DNA of 33,249 nt. Source: an uncultured Pelagibacteraceae bacterium (GTDB taxonomy: Bacteria; Pseudomonadota; Alphaproteobacteria; Pelagibacterales; Pelagibacteraceae). Shown here in pieces: positions 1 to 9,010 of the stretch. Made by a program: the position numbers and the translations under genes. Every line of letters starts with the position of its first letter. Position 1 is the first letter of the stretch. A model generated the notes under the pieces. That model worked only from the letters and a program-made list of their open reading frames with translations, did no database searches and had not been told where the DNA came from. Where the stretch lies: positions 1 to 33,249 of the forward strand of contig CACACV010000002.1 of NCBI GenBank assembly GCA_902531025.1, written 5' to 3'.

Positions 1-925
1 TCCACATAGTTCTAATTTTAACTCCCATTATTATTGAAGTAAAAAATACTAAAACTATAGGAACAATACTTATTGTTAGCAAAAACAAAAGTTTATTATC
101 TTTTAAATCGAATTTAGTCGATAATTTATTATTTAAAAATAAAAGCATTATAAAGAAAGGAATTAATATTCCAAATTGCTTTCCTAGGAATATTAAAGGA
201 TGCTTAACATGATTTAAAATATTTTGATCCTCGGCTCCAGTTCTATGAAGTCCATAAGTGATAGTTACATAATTATTTTCTGTAAGCCAAATTAAATGCG
301 GAAGCAAAACTATAAAGAATGAAATTATAGATATCATACATTTAAAATCAATTTTTTTTTTGTAAATCATATAAATTAAAAAAATATCAATTGCTAAACC
401 TAAATAGATAAATAAGTATTTTGATAGAAATCCAAAACCAGCAAATAGACCCATTAAAAACCAATCTATAATTTTATTATCTTTAAAACCTTTCCATAAA
501 TATAAAACAGTTAGTGCCCAAAAAGGCATCGAACAAACATTCACATTAAATTCTGGAGTTGTAAAATTATAAAAATAAATCCCTTCTAATAATAAAACAG
601 ATAATAAACAAAAACTTGTGTTTTCAAAAAATTCTTCTGCAAGCTTAAAAACAACAAAAAAAGAAATAATTACACAAATTTGGCTTAATAAATAGTAAGC
701 CCAATCTTGATTGCCAAAAATAAGATAAAATACTTCTGGTAAAAATGCGCTCATTGGAGGATGTTTATTAAATCCCCAGTCCAAATTACTTCCCCAAGCG
801 AGTGCCTCAATTGTATCTAAGGGTAAATTATTATTTGTTAAACTTGGGATTAAAGTCCAAATAATTAAATGAGTTGTAATAATAATATAAAATAAGTTAG
901 TTAAATTCTTTTTATTTAAAGCCAT
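1..925 (-). CDS. Glycosyltransferase family 39 (PMT_2/ArnT-like) integral membrane protein, 3' end cut by the window edge
   Basis: Not in the ORF track because it has no stop inside the window. Manual reverse translation from ATG at 925-923 is open to position 2: MALNKKNLTNLFYIIITTHLIIWTLIPSLTNNNLPLDTIEALAWGSNLDWGFNKHPPMSAFLPEVFYLIFG..., with the GT39-like 'DWGFNKHPPMSAF' segment and many hydrophobic helices. Confidence 0.75.
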   Translation of the reverse strand, partial: MALNKKNLTNLFYIIITTHLIIWTLIPSLTNNNLPLDTIEALAWGSNLDWGFNKHPPMSAFLPEVFYLIFGNQDWAYYLLSQICVIISFFVVFKLAEEFFENTSFCLLSVLLLEGIYFYNFTTPEFNVNVCSMPFWALTVLYLWKGFKDNKIIDWFLMGLFAGFGFLSKYLFIYLGLAIDIFLIYMIYKKKIDFKCMISIISFFIVLLPHLIWLTENNYVTITYGLHRTGAEDQNILNHVKHPLIFLGKQFGILIPFFIMLLFLNNKLSTKFDLKDNKLLFLLTISIVPIVLVFFTSIIMGVKIRTMW

Positions 926-954
926 TTTTGTCAATTTATACAATTAATACCTCC

Positions 955-982
955 TTGACACCCAATAATTCGTGAATATATT
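955..982 (+). promoter_or_regulatory. Predicted sigma70-type promoter for the dksA-like gene
   Basis: TTGACA (955-960), 16-nt spacer, TATATT (977-982), directly upstream of ATG at 1005. Confidence 0.55.
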
Positions 983-1004
983 CACCAAATTCAAAAATTT
1001 GAGC

Positions 1005-1421
1005 ATGGTTAAGATCTCTAAAACATACGTCCCAAAAGAAAAAGAAAAATACATGTGCGCAAAGCATCTAGAGTTTTTTAAGTTAAAATTAATGGATTGG
1101 AAAAAAGATTTAAAAAGATCTAACAGTGAAGCAATATTTAACGCATCTATGGATGATAATAGTTCATCAGCAGATATTGTTGATCAAGCAAGTTCTTACA
1201 CTGAAAAAAATGTAGAAATGAGAGCTATTAATAGACAAATAAAACTTATATCTAAAATTGATGGTGCTCTTAAAAAAATTCAAAATGGAACATATGGTTT
1301 TTGTGAAGAAACAGGAGAACCAATAGGTTTGAAGAGATTAATGGCAAGACCTGTGGCAACATTGTGTATTACAGCTCAAGAAAAACACGAAAAAAACGAA
1401 AAAGTTTACGCTGACGACTAA
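1005..1421 (+). CDS. dksA: DksA/TraR-family transcriptional regulator (ATG 1005 preferred over GTG 972)
   Basis: 'GALKKIQNGTYGFCEETGEPIGLKRLMARPVATLCITAQEKHEK' is the DksA/TraR C-terminal region. The GTG at 972 lies inside the predicted promoter, so the internal ATG is the likelier start. Confidence 0.85.
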   Translation: MVKISKTYVPKEKEKYMCAKHLEFFKLKLMDWKKDLKRSNSEAIFNASMDDNSSSADIVDQASSYTEKNVEMRAINRQIKLISKIDGALKKIQNGTYGFCEETGEPIGLKRLMARPVATLCITAQEKHEKNEKVYADD

Positions 1422-2047
1422 GGTAAAGGTATCTCCAAGTTTTTATCCATAAATTTATAACCTTTGTCTACTGCAGGACGCTTTGAAATTTCTAAATACC
1501 ATCTACAAAGATTGTTGTATTTTGCTAATCCAATATCATGCCATTCATGTCTTGCAATCCATGGCCATGTAGCAATATCTGCTATTGAATAACTTTCTCC
1601 TGCAAGAAATTTTGATTGTCCTAATCTTTCATCTAAATCATTATAAATTGATTTTGTTATATTAAAATATCTTTTTTCACCAAATTCACTTTTTCCAGAA
1701 TTGTAATGATGAAATTGATGGTGTTGACCAATCATAGGACCTACATATCCCACTTGACCCATTAACCACTGATTAATTTTAAGCCTGTTTTCTTTATCAT
1801 AAAATTTATTACTTTTATCTCCTAGATACATAAGAATTGCACCGGATTCAAATACAGATTCTTTATTGTTACCATGATCGATAATTACCGGAATTTTACT
1901 AAATGGGCTTATTTTTCTAAATTCAGGATGGAATTGTTCTTTTTTCCGAAGATCAACTTTGGTTAATTTATAATCAAAACCAATTTCTTCCAGCATTATA
2001 CTTATTTTTTTTCCGTTAGGGGTATCTGCTGAAAATAATTCGATCAC
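1418..2047 (-). CDS. Glutathione S-transferase family protein (YfcG/YghU-like)
   Basis: N-terminal thioredoxin-like fold 'MIELFSADTPNGKKISIMLEEIG...ISPFSKIPVIID' and GST C-terminal 'YSIADIATWPWIARHEW'. Confidence 0.85.
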   Translation of the reverse strand: MIELFSADTPNGKKISIMLEEIGFDYKLTKVDLRKKEQFHPEFRKISPFSKIPVIIDHGNNKESVFESGAILMYLGDKSNKFYDKENRLKINQWLMGQVGYVGPMIGQHHQFHHYNSGKSEFGEKRYFNITKSIYNDLDERLGQSKFLAGESYSIADIATWPWIARHEWHDIGLAKYNNLCRWYLEISKRPAVDKGYKFMDKNLEIPLP

Positions 2048-3059
2048 TCCTTTACACCTATCCTGTCTTTGACAGTCTTCGATGTAGTTGTGAATTCAAA
2101 CCTGTACTTTTCATTAGGTCTTGCATATTTGAAACAACCTCTAGCTGCAAGAGCGCCTTCGTGGAACCCAGACAAAATTAATTTAAGTTTTCCAGGATAA
2201 GTACAAATATCTCCAATTGCAAAAATACCTTTCTTATTAGTTTCAAAATTTTCAGTATTTACAGGAATTGTTTTTTTATCTAAATTTAAGCCCCAATCTA
2301 AAATAGGCCCAAGCTGCATTATTAAACCAAAGAAACCCAAAACATAATCTGTATTGATTGTTTTGCTTTCACCTTTTTCATTTTTTATTTCAACAGTTTC
2401 AAGATTTTCATTTCCTAATACGTCTTTTATTGAATATTGTGTTAAGATTTCAATCTTTTTATTATTTTCTAATTCTTTTATTTTGTCTACACTAGATTGT
2501 GCTCCTCTAAACTCATCTCTTCTATGAACTAAAGTTACTTTAGAATTCTTTGAAAGTTCTATTGTCCAATCTAATGCACTATCTCCACCTCCAAAAATAA
2601 CAACTTTTTTATCTTTAAATATATCCTTGTCTTTTATTGAATATAAGACTGATTTTCCCTCAAATTTTTCACAATTTTTTGAGGGAAATTTTCGTGGTTC
2701 AAAAGAACCAACTCCCCCAGCAATCACTATATTTGGTGTTAAAAATTCTTTTCCTTTTAGCGTCTTAACAATCCATTTATTATTTTCATTTTTTATTTCT
2801 TGAACTCTATCACTTAAATGTGATTTAAAATTAAATGGTTTTATTTGTTCTATTAAACTATTTGTAAGTTCTTCACCGGTACATTCAGGAATTGCGGGTA
2901 TATCATAAATAGGTTTGTCTGGATAAAGCTCTATACATTGTCCTCCTAACTTATCTAGATTGTCAACAATTTCACACTTAAGCCCTATGATGCCTAGTTG
3001 ATGAGCACAAAATAAACCTGTGGGCCCTGCTCCAACAATCAAAACATCTGTATCAGTCA

Positions 3060-3060
<1 letters not shown>
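2044..3060 (-). CDS. Thioredoxin reductase-like ferredoxin--NADP(+) reductase
   Basis: FAD motif 'DVLIVGAGPTGLFCAHQLG', NAD(P) motif 'VVIFGGGDSALDW', C-terminal 'GIFAIGDICTYPGKLKLILSGFHEGALAAR'. No CxxC redox pair, which favours FNR over thioredoxin reductase. Confidence 0.85.
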
Positions 3061-3380
<320 letters not shown>

Positions 3381-3399
3381 TTAAGATTTATATAAGCAC

Positions 3400-3437
3400 A
3401 AAAAAAAATAGGGCAAGTAATTAAACTTGCCCTATTT
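3400..3437 (-). terminator. Intrinsic terminator downstream of proteorhodopsin, before ferredoxin
   Basis: Arms AAATAGGGCAAGT (3406-3418) and ACTTGCCCTATTT (3425-3437) form a perfect 13-bp stem with a 6-nt loop. On the minus strand it is followed by a U tract (complement of A9 at 3400-3408). Confidence 0.85.
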
Positions 3438-3458
3438 ATTAATTATTTAACTCTACTA

Positions 3459-4220
3459 TTATCTTTTAGAAGAGTTTGCAACAGCGCAAGACCATATAAT
3501 TAAACCAAAAGCGATTTTATTAACAAAGTCTGCTAAGTTGTAAATAACGTTAAGTGCATTGGCGTCAATACCACCAGTTAGGTAACCAAAAATGTAACCT
3601 AAAGGATAGATTGCCCAACCAACGGTAACGATCATTCTTAATGCTCCGAATGCCACTACCAGTGACTTATTTCCAGATTTAGCTGCAACTTTGCCCGCTT
3701 CACCTGAAAAGATTTCATAAAGAATATAAATCCAACCTGCTATCCCGATAATAAAACCAAGCGTAGCATTAATGAATCCAGCTTCTCCAAGATATCCACC
3801 TACTAACATAACTAAAGAACCTATTAAGATTCTCCAGAAAATGCCGCTGTCAACTTTTCTTACTGCTGAAAGAATTAAGTAAAATTCTACTAGCTGTAAA
3901 GGAACTGTAATTAACCAGTCAATGTATCTGTAAACAGTTGGAGTATCTCCTGTTTCAACCCAAACCGCTCTCATGTACATGTAATGGATAAATGCAATAC
4001 CAGTTACTAATCCAGCTACGTTTACTGATTTTCTCCATTGAACAGCAACATTTGCTTGCTCCATAAAGAAAAACGCAGTAGCTGCCAACATACCCATTGA
4101 AATTAACCAGAATGAAATTCCAACGAAATCATCCGTAGCTAAAAAGGTAGTTGCCGCATTAGCCGCCGTAGTCGCTCCAATAAGCACTAAAGCTAAAGCT
4201 AACATCTTAATTGTCTTCAT
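3459..4220 (-). CDS. Proteorhodopsin, blue-absorbing type (Gln at tuning position); start corrected to ATG 4220
   Basis: 'YRYIDWLITVPLQLVEFYLIL' has the proton acceptor Asp, the tuning Gln (CAG codon at 3894-3896) and the donor Glu; Schiff-base Lys in 'LADFVNKIAFGLIIW'; His in 'FIHYMYMRAVW'; signal peptide 'MKTIKMLALALVLIGATTAANA'. The ORF-track start at 4235 falls in a likely Shine-Dalgarno (GAGGGAG). Confidence 0.97.
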   Translation of the reverse strand: MKTIKMLALALVLIGATTAANAATTFLATDDFVGISFWLISMGMLAATAFFFMEQANVAVQWRKSVNVAGLVTGIAFIHYMYMRAVWVETGDTPTVYRYIDWLITVPLQLVEFYLILSAVRKVDSGIFWRILIGSLVMLVGGYLGEAGFINATLGFIIGIAGWIYILYEIFSGEAGKVAAKSGNKSLVVAFGALRMIVTVGWAIYPLGYIFGYLTGGIDANALNVIYNLADFVNKIAFGLIIWSCAVANSSKR

Positions 4221-4246
4221 AAAAAACTCCCTCATTAGTTAGTTTT

Positions 4247-4268
4247 TATAGTTTAAATTTAAACTATA
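4247..4268. promoter_or_regulatory. 22-bp perfect palindrome upstream of proteorhodopsin (possible operator or leader hairpin)
   Basis: TATAGTTTAAATTTAAACTATA is its own reverse complement. It lies 27-48 nt upstream of the proteorhodopsin ATG. Confidence 0.5.
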
Positions 4269-4271
4269 GCC

Positions 4272-4285
4272 GAACCTAATGGTTC
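4272..4285. other. Small hairpin GAACC-loop-GGTTC in the predicted proteorhodopsin leader
   Basis: GAACC TAAT GGTTC on the plus strand: 5-bp stem, 4-nt loop, next to the 22-bp palindrome. Confidence 0.35.
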
Positions 4286-4301
4286 AACTTAAGTTAGGGG
4301 C

Positions 4302-4330
4302 TTAATAGCAAATAAAAATAGATTATTGAA
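4302..4330 (-). promoter_or_regulatory. Candidate proteorhodopsin promoter
   Basis: On the minus strand: TTCAAT, 17 nt, TATTAA with an extended TGC just upstream of the -10. It would give a leader of roughly 75 nt. Assigned by eye only. Confidence 0.35.
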
Positions 4331-4433
4331 GACTTTTTGACCTCTAAAAAGTATTGATTTTACTTACTTTATAAAATTAAATACAACCTGATACATAAAA
4401 TCATTATAAAAGTGAATCAAAAAACAAATCACA

Positions 4434-6332
4434 ATGACAAGTAGTTTTAACAAAATTTATCAATATTCTATTCAAAAACCGGAAGAATTTTGGAAAGATA
4501 TTTCTGAAGATATCCATTGGTATAAAAAACCATCGAAAATTCTCAACAAAGCTAACCCTCCTTTTTATAAATGGTTCGAAGATGGAGTTACAAATACCTG
4601 TTACAATGCAATAGATGTCCATATCGATAAAGGCAATGGTGATAAAACTGCGTTGATCTATGACAGTCCTATTACAAACAAAAAAGCAAAGTTTACATTT
4701 AATGAATTAAGAGAAAAAATTTCAAAGTTTGCTGGAGCATTAGATAATCAGGGTGTCAAAAAAGGTGACAGAGTAATTATTTATATGCCAATGATTCCTG
4801 AGGCAGTTATAGCGATGCTCGCATGTGGAAGAATTGGTGCCATACACTCTGTAGTTTTTGGTGGATTTGCATCAAATGAGCTAGCAAGCAGGATAGATGA
4901 TAGTAAAGCAAAAATTTTAATCACAGCATCATGTGGATTTGAGCCAGGTCGAACGGTAGAATATAGACCTTTGGTAGATGGTGCTTTAAAACTTGCAAAT
5001 CATAAAGTTGGGAAAGTCATTTTCTTTCAAAGAGAAGGTCACGAAGTAAATCTTAATTCTCCATTAGAGATAGATTGGGAAGAAGCTCTTGTTAATGCAA
5101 AAGATAAGGATTGTATTGAAATTGGAGCTAACGACTTTGCTTATATATTGTACACATCAGGAACAACGGGCATACCAAAAGGTATAGTGAGAGATATTGG
5201 GGGTCATATTGTTGCTCTTAAATGGACAATGAAAAATATTTACAACATTGATGAAAACGATGTTTGGTGGTCAGCAAGTGATATTGGATGGATAGTTGGA
5301 CATTCTTATATTGTCTACGCTCCTTTATTTAAAGGATGCACAACTGTTCTATTTGAAGGAAAACCAGTTGGAACACCTGATGCTGGGGTTTTTTGGAGAA
5401 TTATTTCTGAATATAAAATAAAATCATTATTTACAGCGCCAACTGCTTTCAGAGCAATCAAAAAAGAAGATCCTGATGGCAAATTTTTTTCTAAATATAA
5501 TTTGAGTTCATTTGAGTCATTATTTTTAGCTGGGGAAAGAGCTGATCCAGATACAATAAAGTGGGCTGAAAATCTTTTAAATGTTCCTGTAATTGATCAT
5601 TGGTGGCAAACAGAAACGAGTTGGGCAATAAGTTCTAATTGTACTGGTATTGAAATGCAAAAAACTAAATATGGTTCAGCATGTAAAGCTGTGCCAGGTT
5701 ATGATGTAAAAATAATTAAACCTGATCATTCAATAGCAAAGCCAAATGAAATGGGAGATATAGTTGTTAAACTACCTTTGCCTCCAGGAACATTTCCTAC
5801 TCTTTGGAAAGCAGACAAAAGATATGAAGAAAATTATATGACAAATTATAAAGGGTACTACCAAACTTATGATGCAGGGCATATCGATGAAGATGGATAT
5901 ATTTGGATAATGTCACGAACTGATGACATAATAAATGTTGCAGGACATAGATTATCAACGGGTGCAATAGAGGAAGTATTATCTGAACATCAATCAGTTG
6001 CTGAATGTGCAGTTCTTGGAATTGCAGATAAGTTAAAAGGACAATTACCAATCGGAATGGTTGTTTTAAAATCTGGAGTAGAAAAAGACAACGATACAAT
6101 TTCAAAAGAATGTATTCAGATGGTTAGAGACAAAATTGGTCCAGTTGCAGCATTTAAAGTTGTTATAGTAATAAAGAGATTACCCAAAACAAGATCGGGA
6201 AAAATTCTAAGAGGAACTATTAGAAAAATTGCTGACAAGGAAGAATATAAAATGCCAGCTACAATAGACGATCCAGTAATACTTGAAGAAATTACACAAA
6301 GTTTAATAGAAAATAATATTCTTAATAAATAG
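4434..6332 (+). CDS. prpE: Propionyl-CoA synthetase / acyl-CoA synthetase
   Basis: AMP-binding motif 'YILYTSGTTGIPKGIVRD', PrpE-like 'ITASCGFEPGRTVEYRPLVDGAL', C-terminal 'KTRSGKILRGTIRKIAD'. Confidence 0.88.
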   Translation: MTSSFNKIYQYSIQKPEEFWKDISEDIHWYKKPSKILNKANPPFYKWFEDGVTNTCYNAIDVHIDKGNGDKTALIYDSPITNKKAKFTFNELREKISKFAGALDNQGVKKGDRVIIYMPMIPEAVIAMLACGRIGAIHSVVFGGFASNELASRIDDSKAKILITASCGFEPGRTVEYRPLVDGALKLANHKVGKVIFFQREGHEVNLNSPLEIDWEEALVNAKDKDCIEIGANDFAYILYTSGTTGIPKGIVRDIGGHIVALKWTMKNIYNIDENDVWWSASDIGWIVGHSYIVYAPLFKGCTTVLFEGKPVGTPDAGVFWRIISEYKIKSLFTAPTAFRAIKKEDPDGKFFSKYNLSSFESLFLAGERADPDTIKWAENLLNVPVIDHWWQTETSWAISSNCTGIEMQKTKYGSACKAVPGYDVKIIKPDHSIAKPNEMGDIVVKLPLPPGTFPTLWKADKRYEENYMTNYKGYYQTYDAGHIDEDGYIWIMSRTDDIINVAGHRLSTGAIEEVLSEHQSVAECAVLGIADKLKGQLPIGMVVLKSGVEKDNDTISKECIQMVRDKIGPVAAFKVVIVIKRLPKTRSGKILRGTIRKIADKEEYKMPATIDDPVILEEITQSLIENNILNK

Positions 6333-6338
6333 TCTTAA

Positions 6339-7649
6339 TTAATCTTTAAATCTTATTGGTTTACCAGAGGGTTCTCCTAGAATCTCTCCTTCTTTCATTT
6401 TTATTTCACCGTTTATAATTGTATAAACAGGAGTGCCTTTAAGTTTATATCCATCAAAAGGTGACCATCCACACTTGCTCTCTATTTTTTCATTTTTAAT
6501 TTCAATAATTTTATTCATATCCACAATTGTTAAGTCAGCATCATAGTTTTCCTTTATGTATCCCTTGCCAATAATACCAAAAATTTTTGCTGGGTTTTCG
6601 CATATGAGATTCATTAATTGAACAAGGGATAATTTTCCATCGTTTACATGGTTTAACATTACTGGTAACAAAGTCTGTACCCCTGGCATTCCAGATGATG
6701 TGTCAGGATACTCTTTGTCTTTATTTTCTCGTAAGTGAGGAGCATGATCCGAACCAATAGTATCATTGTAATTATTTCTAACTGCATACCATAATCTATT
6801 GTAATGACTTTTTTCTCTAATAGGTGGATTCATTTGAGCATAAGTACCGAGTTTATCGTAACAGTCTGGTGCATAAAGAGTTAAATGTTGAGGTGTTATT
6901 TCAAAAGTAATATTCCCTTTATTTTGAGACAAAAAATCTACTTCATCTTTAGTGGTTACATGAAGAATGTGAGCTTTCTTGCCTAATCTTTTTGCAATTT
7001 TGACAATCCTTCTGGTAGAGGACATTGCGCACTCTTCATCTCTCCATATTGGATGAGAATGAACATTGCCCCTTTCTCTTAATTTTTTTCTAAGATTTAA
7101 AATATCTTCATCTTCTGAATGAACTGCAACAATTTTAGATGTGCTTTCAAATACTTTTTCGATGTCTTCTTCTTTATGAACTAATAAAGTTCCTGTTGAT
7201 GAGCCTGCAAATAATTTAACACCACAACATCCTTCTAAACCTTTCAGGCTTGCTAATTCACTTTGATTATCAGGAGTAGCACCAAAGTAAAATGCATGAT
7301 TACAGTACATTCTATTTTTTGCTAAATCTATTTTTCTCTGAAATTCTGTTTTGTTTGTGGTTGCAGGATTAGTATTTGGCATTTCAAAAACGGAAGTAAT
7401 ACCTCCAACTATCGCCGCTTTGCTTCCTGAATTTAAATCCTCTGTATCAGTTGAGCCTGGTTCTCTAAAATGTGTTTGTGTGTCTATACAACCGGGAAGA
7501 ACCGTTAGTCCTGTAGCATCAATTAATTGATTTGTATCTTCATCTAGCTTTCCAATTTTTACAATCTTGCCATCTTGAATGCCTATATCAACTTCTTGAA
7601 GATTATAATCAATATAACATGCGCCATTTTTGATTATTAGATCTAACAT
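6339..7649 (-). CDS. pyrC: Dihydroorotase / dihydroorotase-like amidohydrolase
   Basis: 'LPGCIDTQTHFREPGSTDTEDLNSGSKAAIVGGITSVFEMPNTNPAT', 'VAVHSEDE', 'HILHVTT', 'TIGSDHAPH', 'KIFGIIGKGYIKENYDADLTIVD'. Confidence 0.85.
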   Translation of the reverse strand: MLDLIIKNGACYIDYNLQEVDIGIQDGKIVKIGKLDEDTNQLIDATGLTVLPGCIDTQTHFREPGSTDTEDLNSGSKAAIVGGITSVFEMPNTNPATTNKTEFQRKIDLAKNRMYCNHAFYFGATPDNQSELASLKGLEGCCGVKLFAGSSTGTLLVHKEEDIEKVFESTSKIVAVHSEDEDILNLRKKLRERGNVHSHPIWRDEECAMSSTRRIVKIAKRLGKKAHILHVTTKDEVDFLSQNKGNITFEITPQHLTLYAPDCYDKLGTYAQMNPPIREKSHYNRLWYAVRNNYNDTIGSDHAPHLRENKDKEYPDTSSGMPGVQTLLPVMLNHVNDGKLSLVQLMNLICENPAKIFGIIGKGYIKENYDADLTIVDMNKIIEIKNEKIESKCGWSPFDGYKLKGTPVYTIINGEIKMKEGEILGEPSGKPIRFKD

Positions 7650-7692
7650 TTTATAAAAAAGTAATTATATTATTAATTAAGATCAATCAATT

Positions 7693-8574
7693 ATGAAAAA
7701 AGATAATATTTATATATTTGAGGATAGAGGCCTTCTTTATTTGAATGGAACAGATGTAAAAGAATTTTTACAGAATATTATTACAAATGACATAGAAAAA
7801 GTAACTAATGAGATGAGTTGTTTTGCTGCATTACTAACGCCTCAAGGGAAGTACTTATTTGATTTTTTAATCATAAAACATAAGGAGGGATATTTTTTAG
7901 ATTGTGAAAAGAAAAATATTGATGAACTTTATAAACAGTTAACATTATATAAATTAAGATCGAAAGTTGAGATTTTAAATCTTAGTAATGAATTTGTAGT
8001 AGCAGGAATAAGTTATGAAAAATTTTTAACTTTCGATAATTCTAAAGACATTGAAGGCTTTACGATTAAATATCGTGAAGATCCTATTTTTTTAGACCCA
8101 AGATTAAAAAAATTAGGAGCTAGATTAATAATTAATTTAGAAAAGTTATATTTATCTTTAAAAAAGTTAGAACTTAAAACTGGAAAAGTAGAGGATTACT
8201 ATAAATTTAGTCATGAACTTGGAATTTCTCAAATTGATAATTATAAACTTCAAAATAAATTATTTGGAATTGAATGTAATTTTGAAGAATTGAATGGAAT
8301 AGATTTTAAAAAAGGGTGCTATGTTGGCCAAGAAAATACTGCAAGAATTAAACTTAAAAATAAACTAAATAAAAAACTTTTTGCAATTAAAATTATTGAA
8401 GGAAATTTAAATGCTGAAGAAATATTATTAAAAGATAAAGAAGTGGGAAAATTACTAATAAAAAATGAAAATCCTTTTGCTTTGATTAAAATTCAAAATG
8501 ATATATTAAATTATGAAAATGTTTATCAATGTGGAGAGGCAAAAATTAAAGTTATTAAACCAGATTGGATATAA
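7693..8574 (+). CDS. ygfZ: Folate-binding YgfZ/GcvT-related Fe-S cluster assembly protein
   Basis: Signature 'KGCYVGQENTAR' and N-terminal 'RGLLYLNGTDVKEFLQNIITNDI...LLTPQGKYLFDFLI'. Confidence 0.85.
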   Translation: MKKDNIYIFEDRGLLYLNGTDVKEFLQNIITNDIEKVTNEMSCFAALLTPQGKYLFDFLIIKHKEGYFLDCEKKNIDELYKQLTLYKLRSKVEILNLSNEFVVAGISYEKFLTFDNSKDIEGFTIKYREDPIFLDPRLKKLGARLIINLEKLYLSLKKLELKTGKVEDYYKFSHELGISQIDNYKLQNKLFGIECNFEELNGIDFKKGCYVGQENTARIKLKNKLNKKLFAIKIIEGNLNAEEILLKDKEVGKLLIKNENPFALIKIQNDILNYENVYQCGEAKIKVIKPDWI

Positions 8575-8576
8575 AT

Positions 8577-8948
8577 CTATCTAACGAATTTTGACAAATC
8601 AGGTTTATAATAATTGGGCCCCTTCATAACTTTCCCCGCTTCATTAAAAATAGGTTTTCCATCTTTTCCTAGCTTGCTCATATTTGAATTTTGCACCTCT
8701 TCAAAACAACTATCTAAATCTATTCCAAAAGCATGTCCTGCTCCATAAGTAACATACAATATATCTGTTAAAGCATCAGCCACCTCTAAAATATCATTAT
8801 TTGCCATAGCTTGTTTTAATTCTTCTAGTTCTTCCCTTATCAAATTATATCTTAATTCATTAATTTTATCTGAACTAAATGATGGCTTTGATTTTACCTC
8901 TTGGCCAAAAGTTTGCATAAACGTTTTTACTTTTTGAAAGTTTGTCAT
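8577..8948 (-). CDS. MazG/HisE-like all-alpha NTP pyrophosphohydrolase
   Basis: 'LIREELEELKQAMANNDILEVADALTDILYVTYGAGHAFGIDLDSCFEEVQNSNMSKLGKDGKP' with the ExxE...ExxD pattern. Confidence 0.75.
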   Translation of the reverse strand: MTNFQKVKTFMQTFGQEVKSKPSFSSDKINELRYNLIREELEELKQAMANNDILEVADALTDILYVTYGAGHAFGIDLDSCFEEVQNSNMSKLGKDGKPIFNEAGKVMKGPNYYKPDLSKFVR

Positions 8949-9010
8949 TTTACTCCTGTAAGATTTGTTAAAATTAGTATATAAATAAATTACTTTAATT
9001 ATTCAAACAA

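Noticed and set aside
4404-4622. 72-aa minus ORF opposite the start of prpE
   Set aside because: Antisense to a well-supported CDS and no recognisable motif; likely a chance ORF.
5797-6105. 102-aa minus ORF inside prpE
   Set aside because: Fully antisense to conserved acyl-CoA synthetase sequence; Leu/Ile-rich shadow translation.
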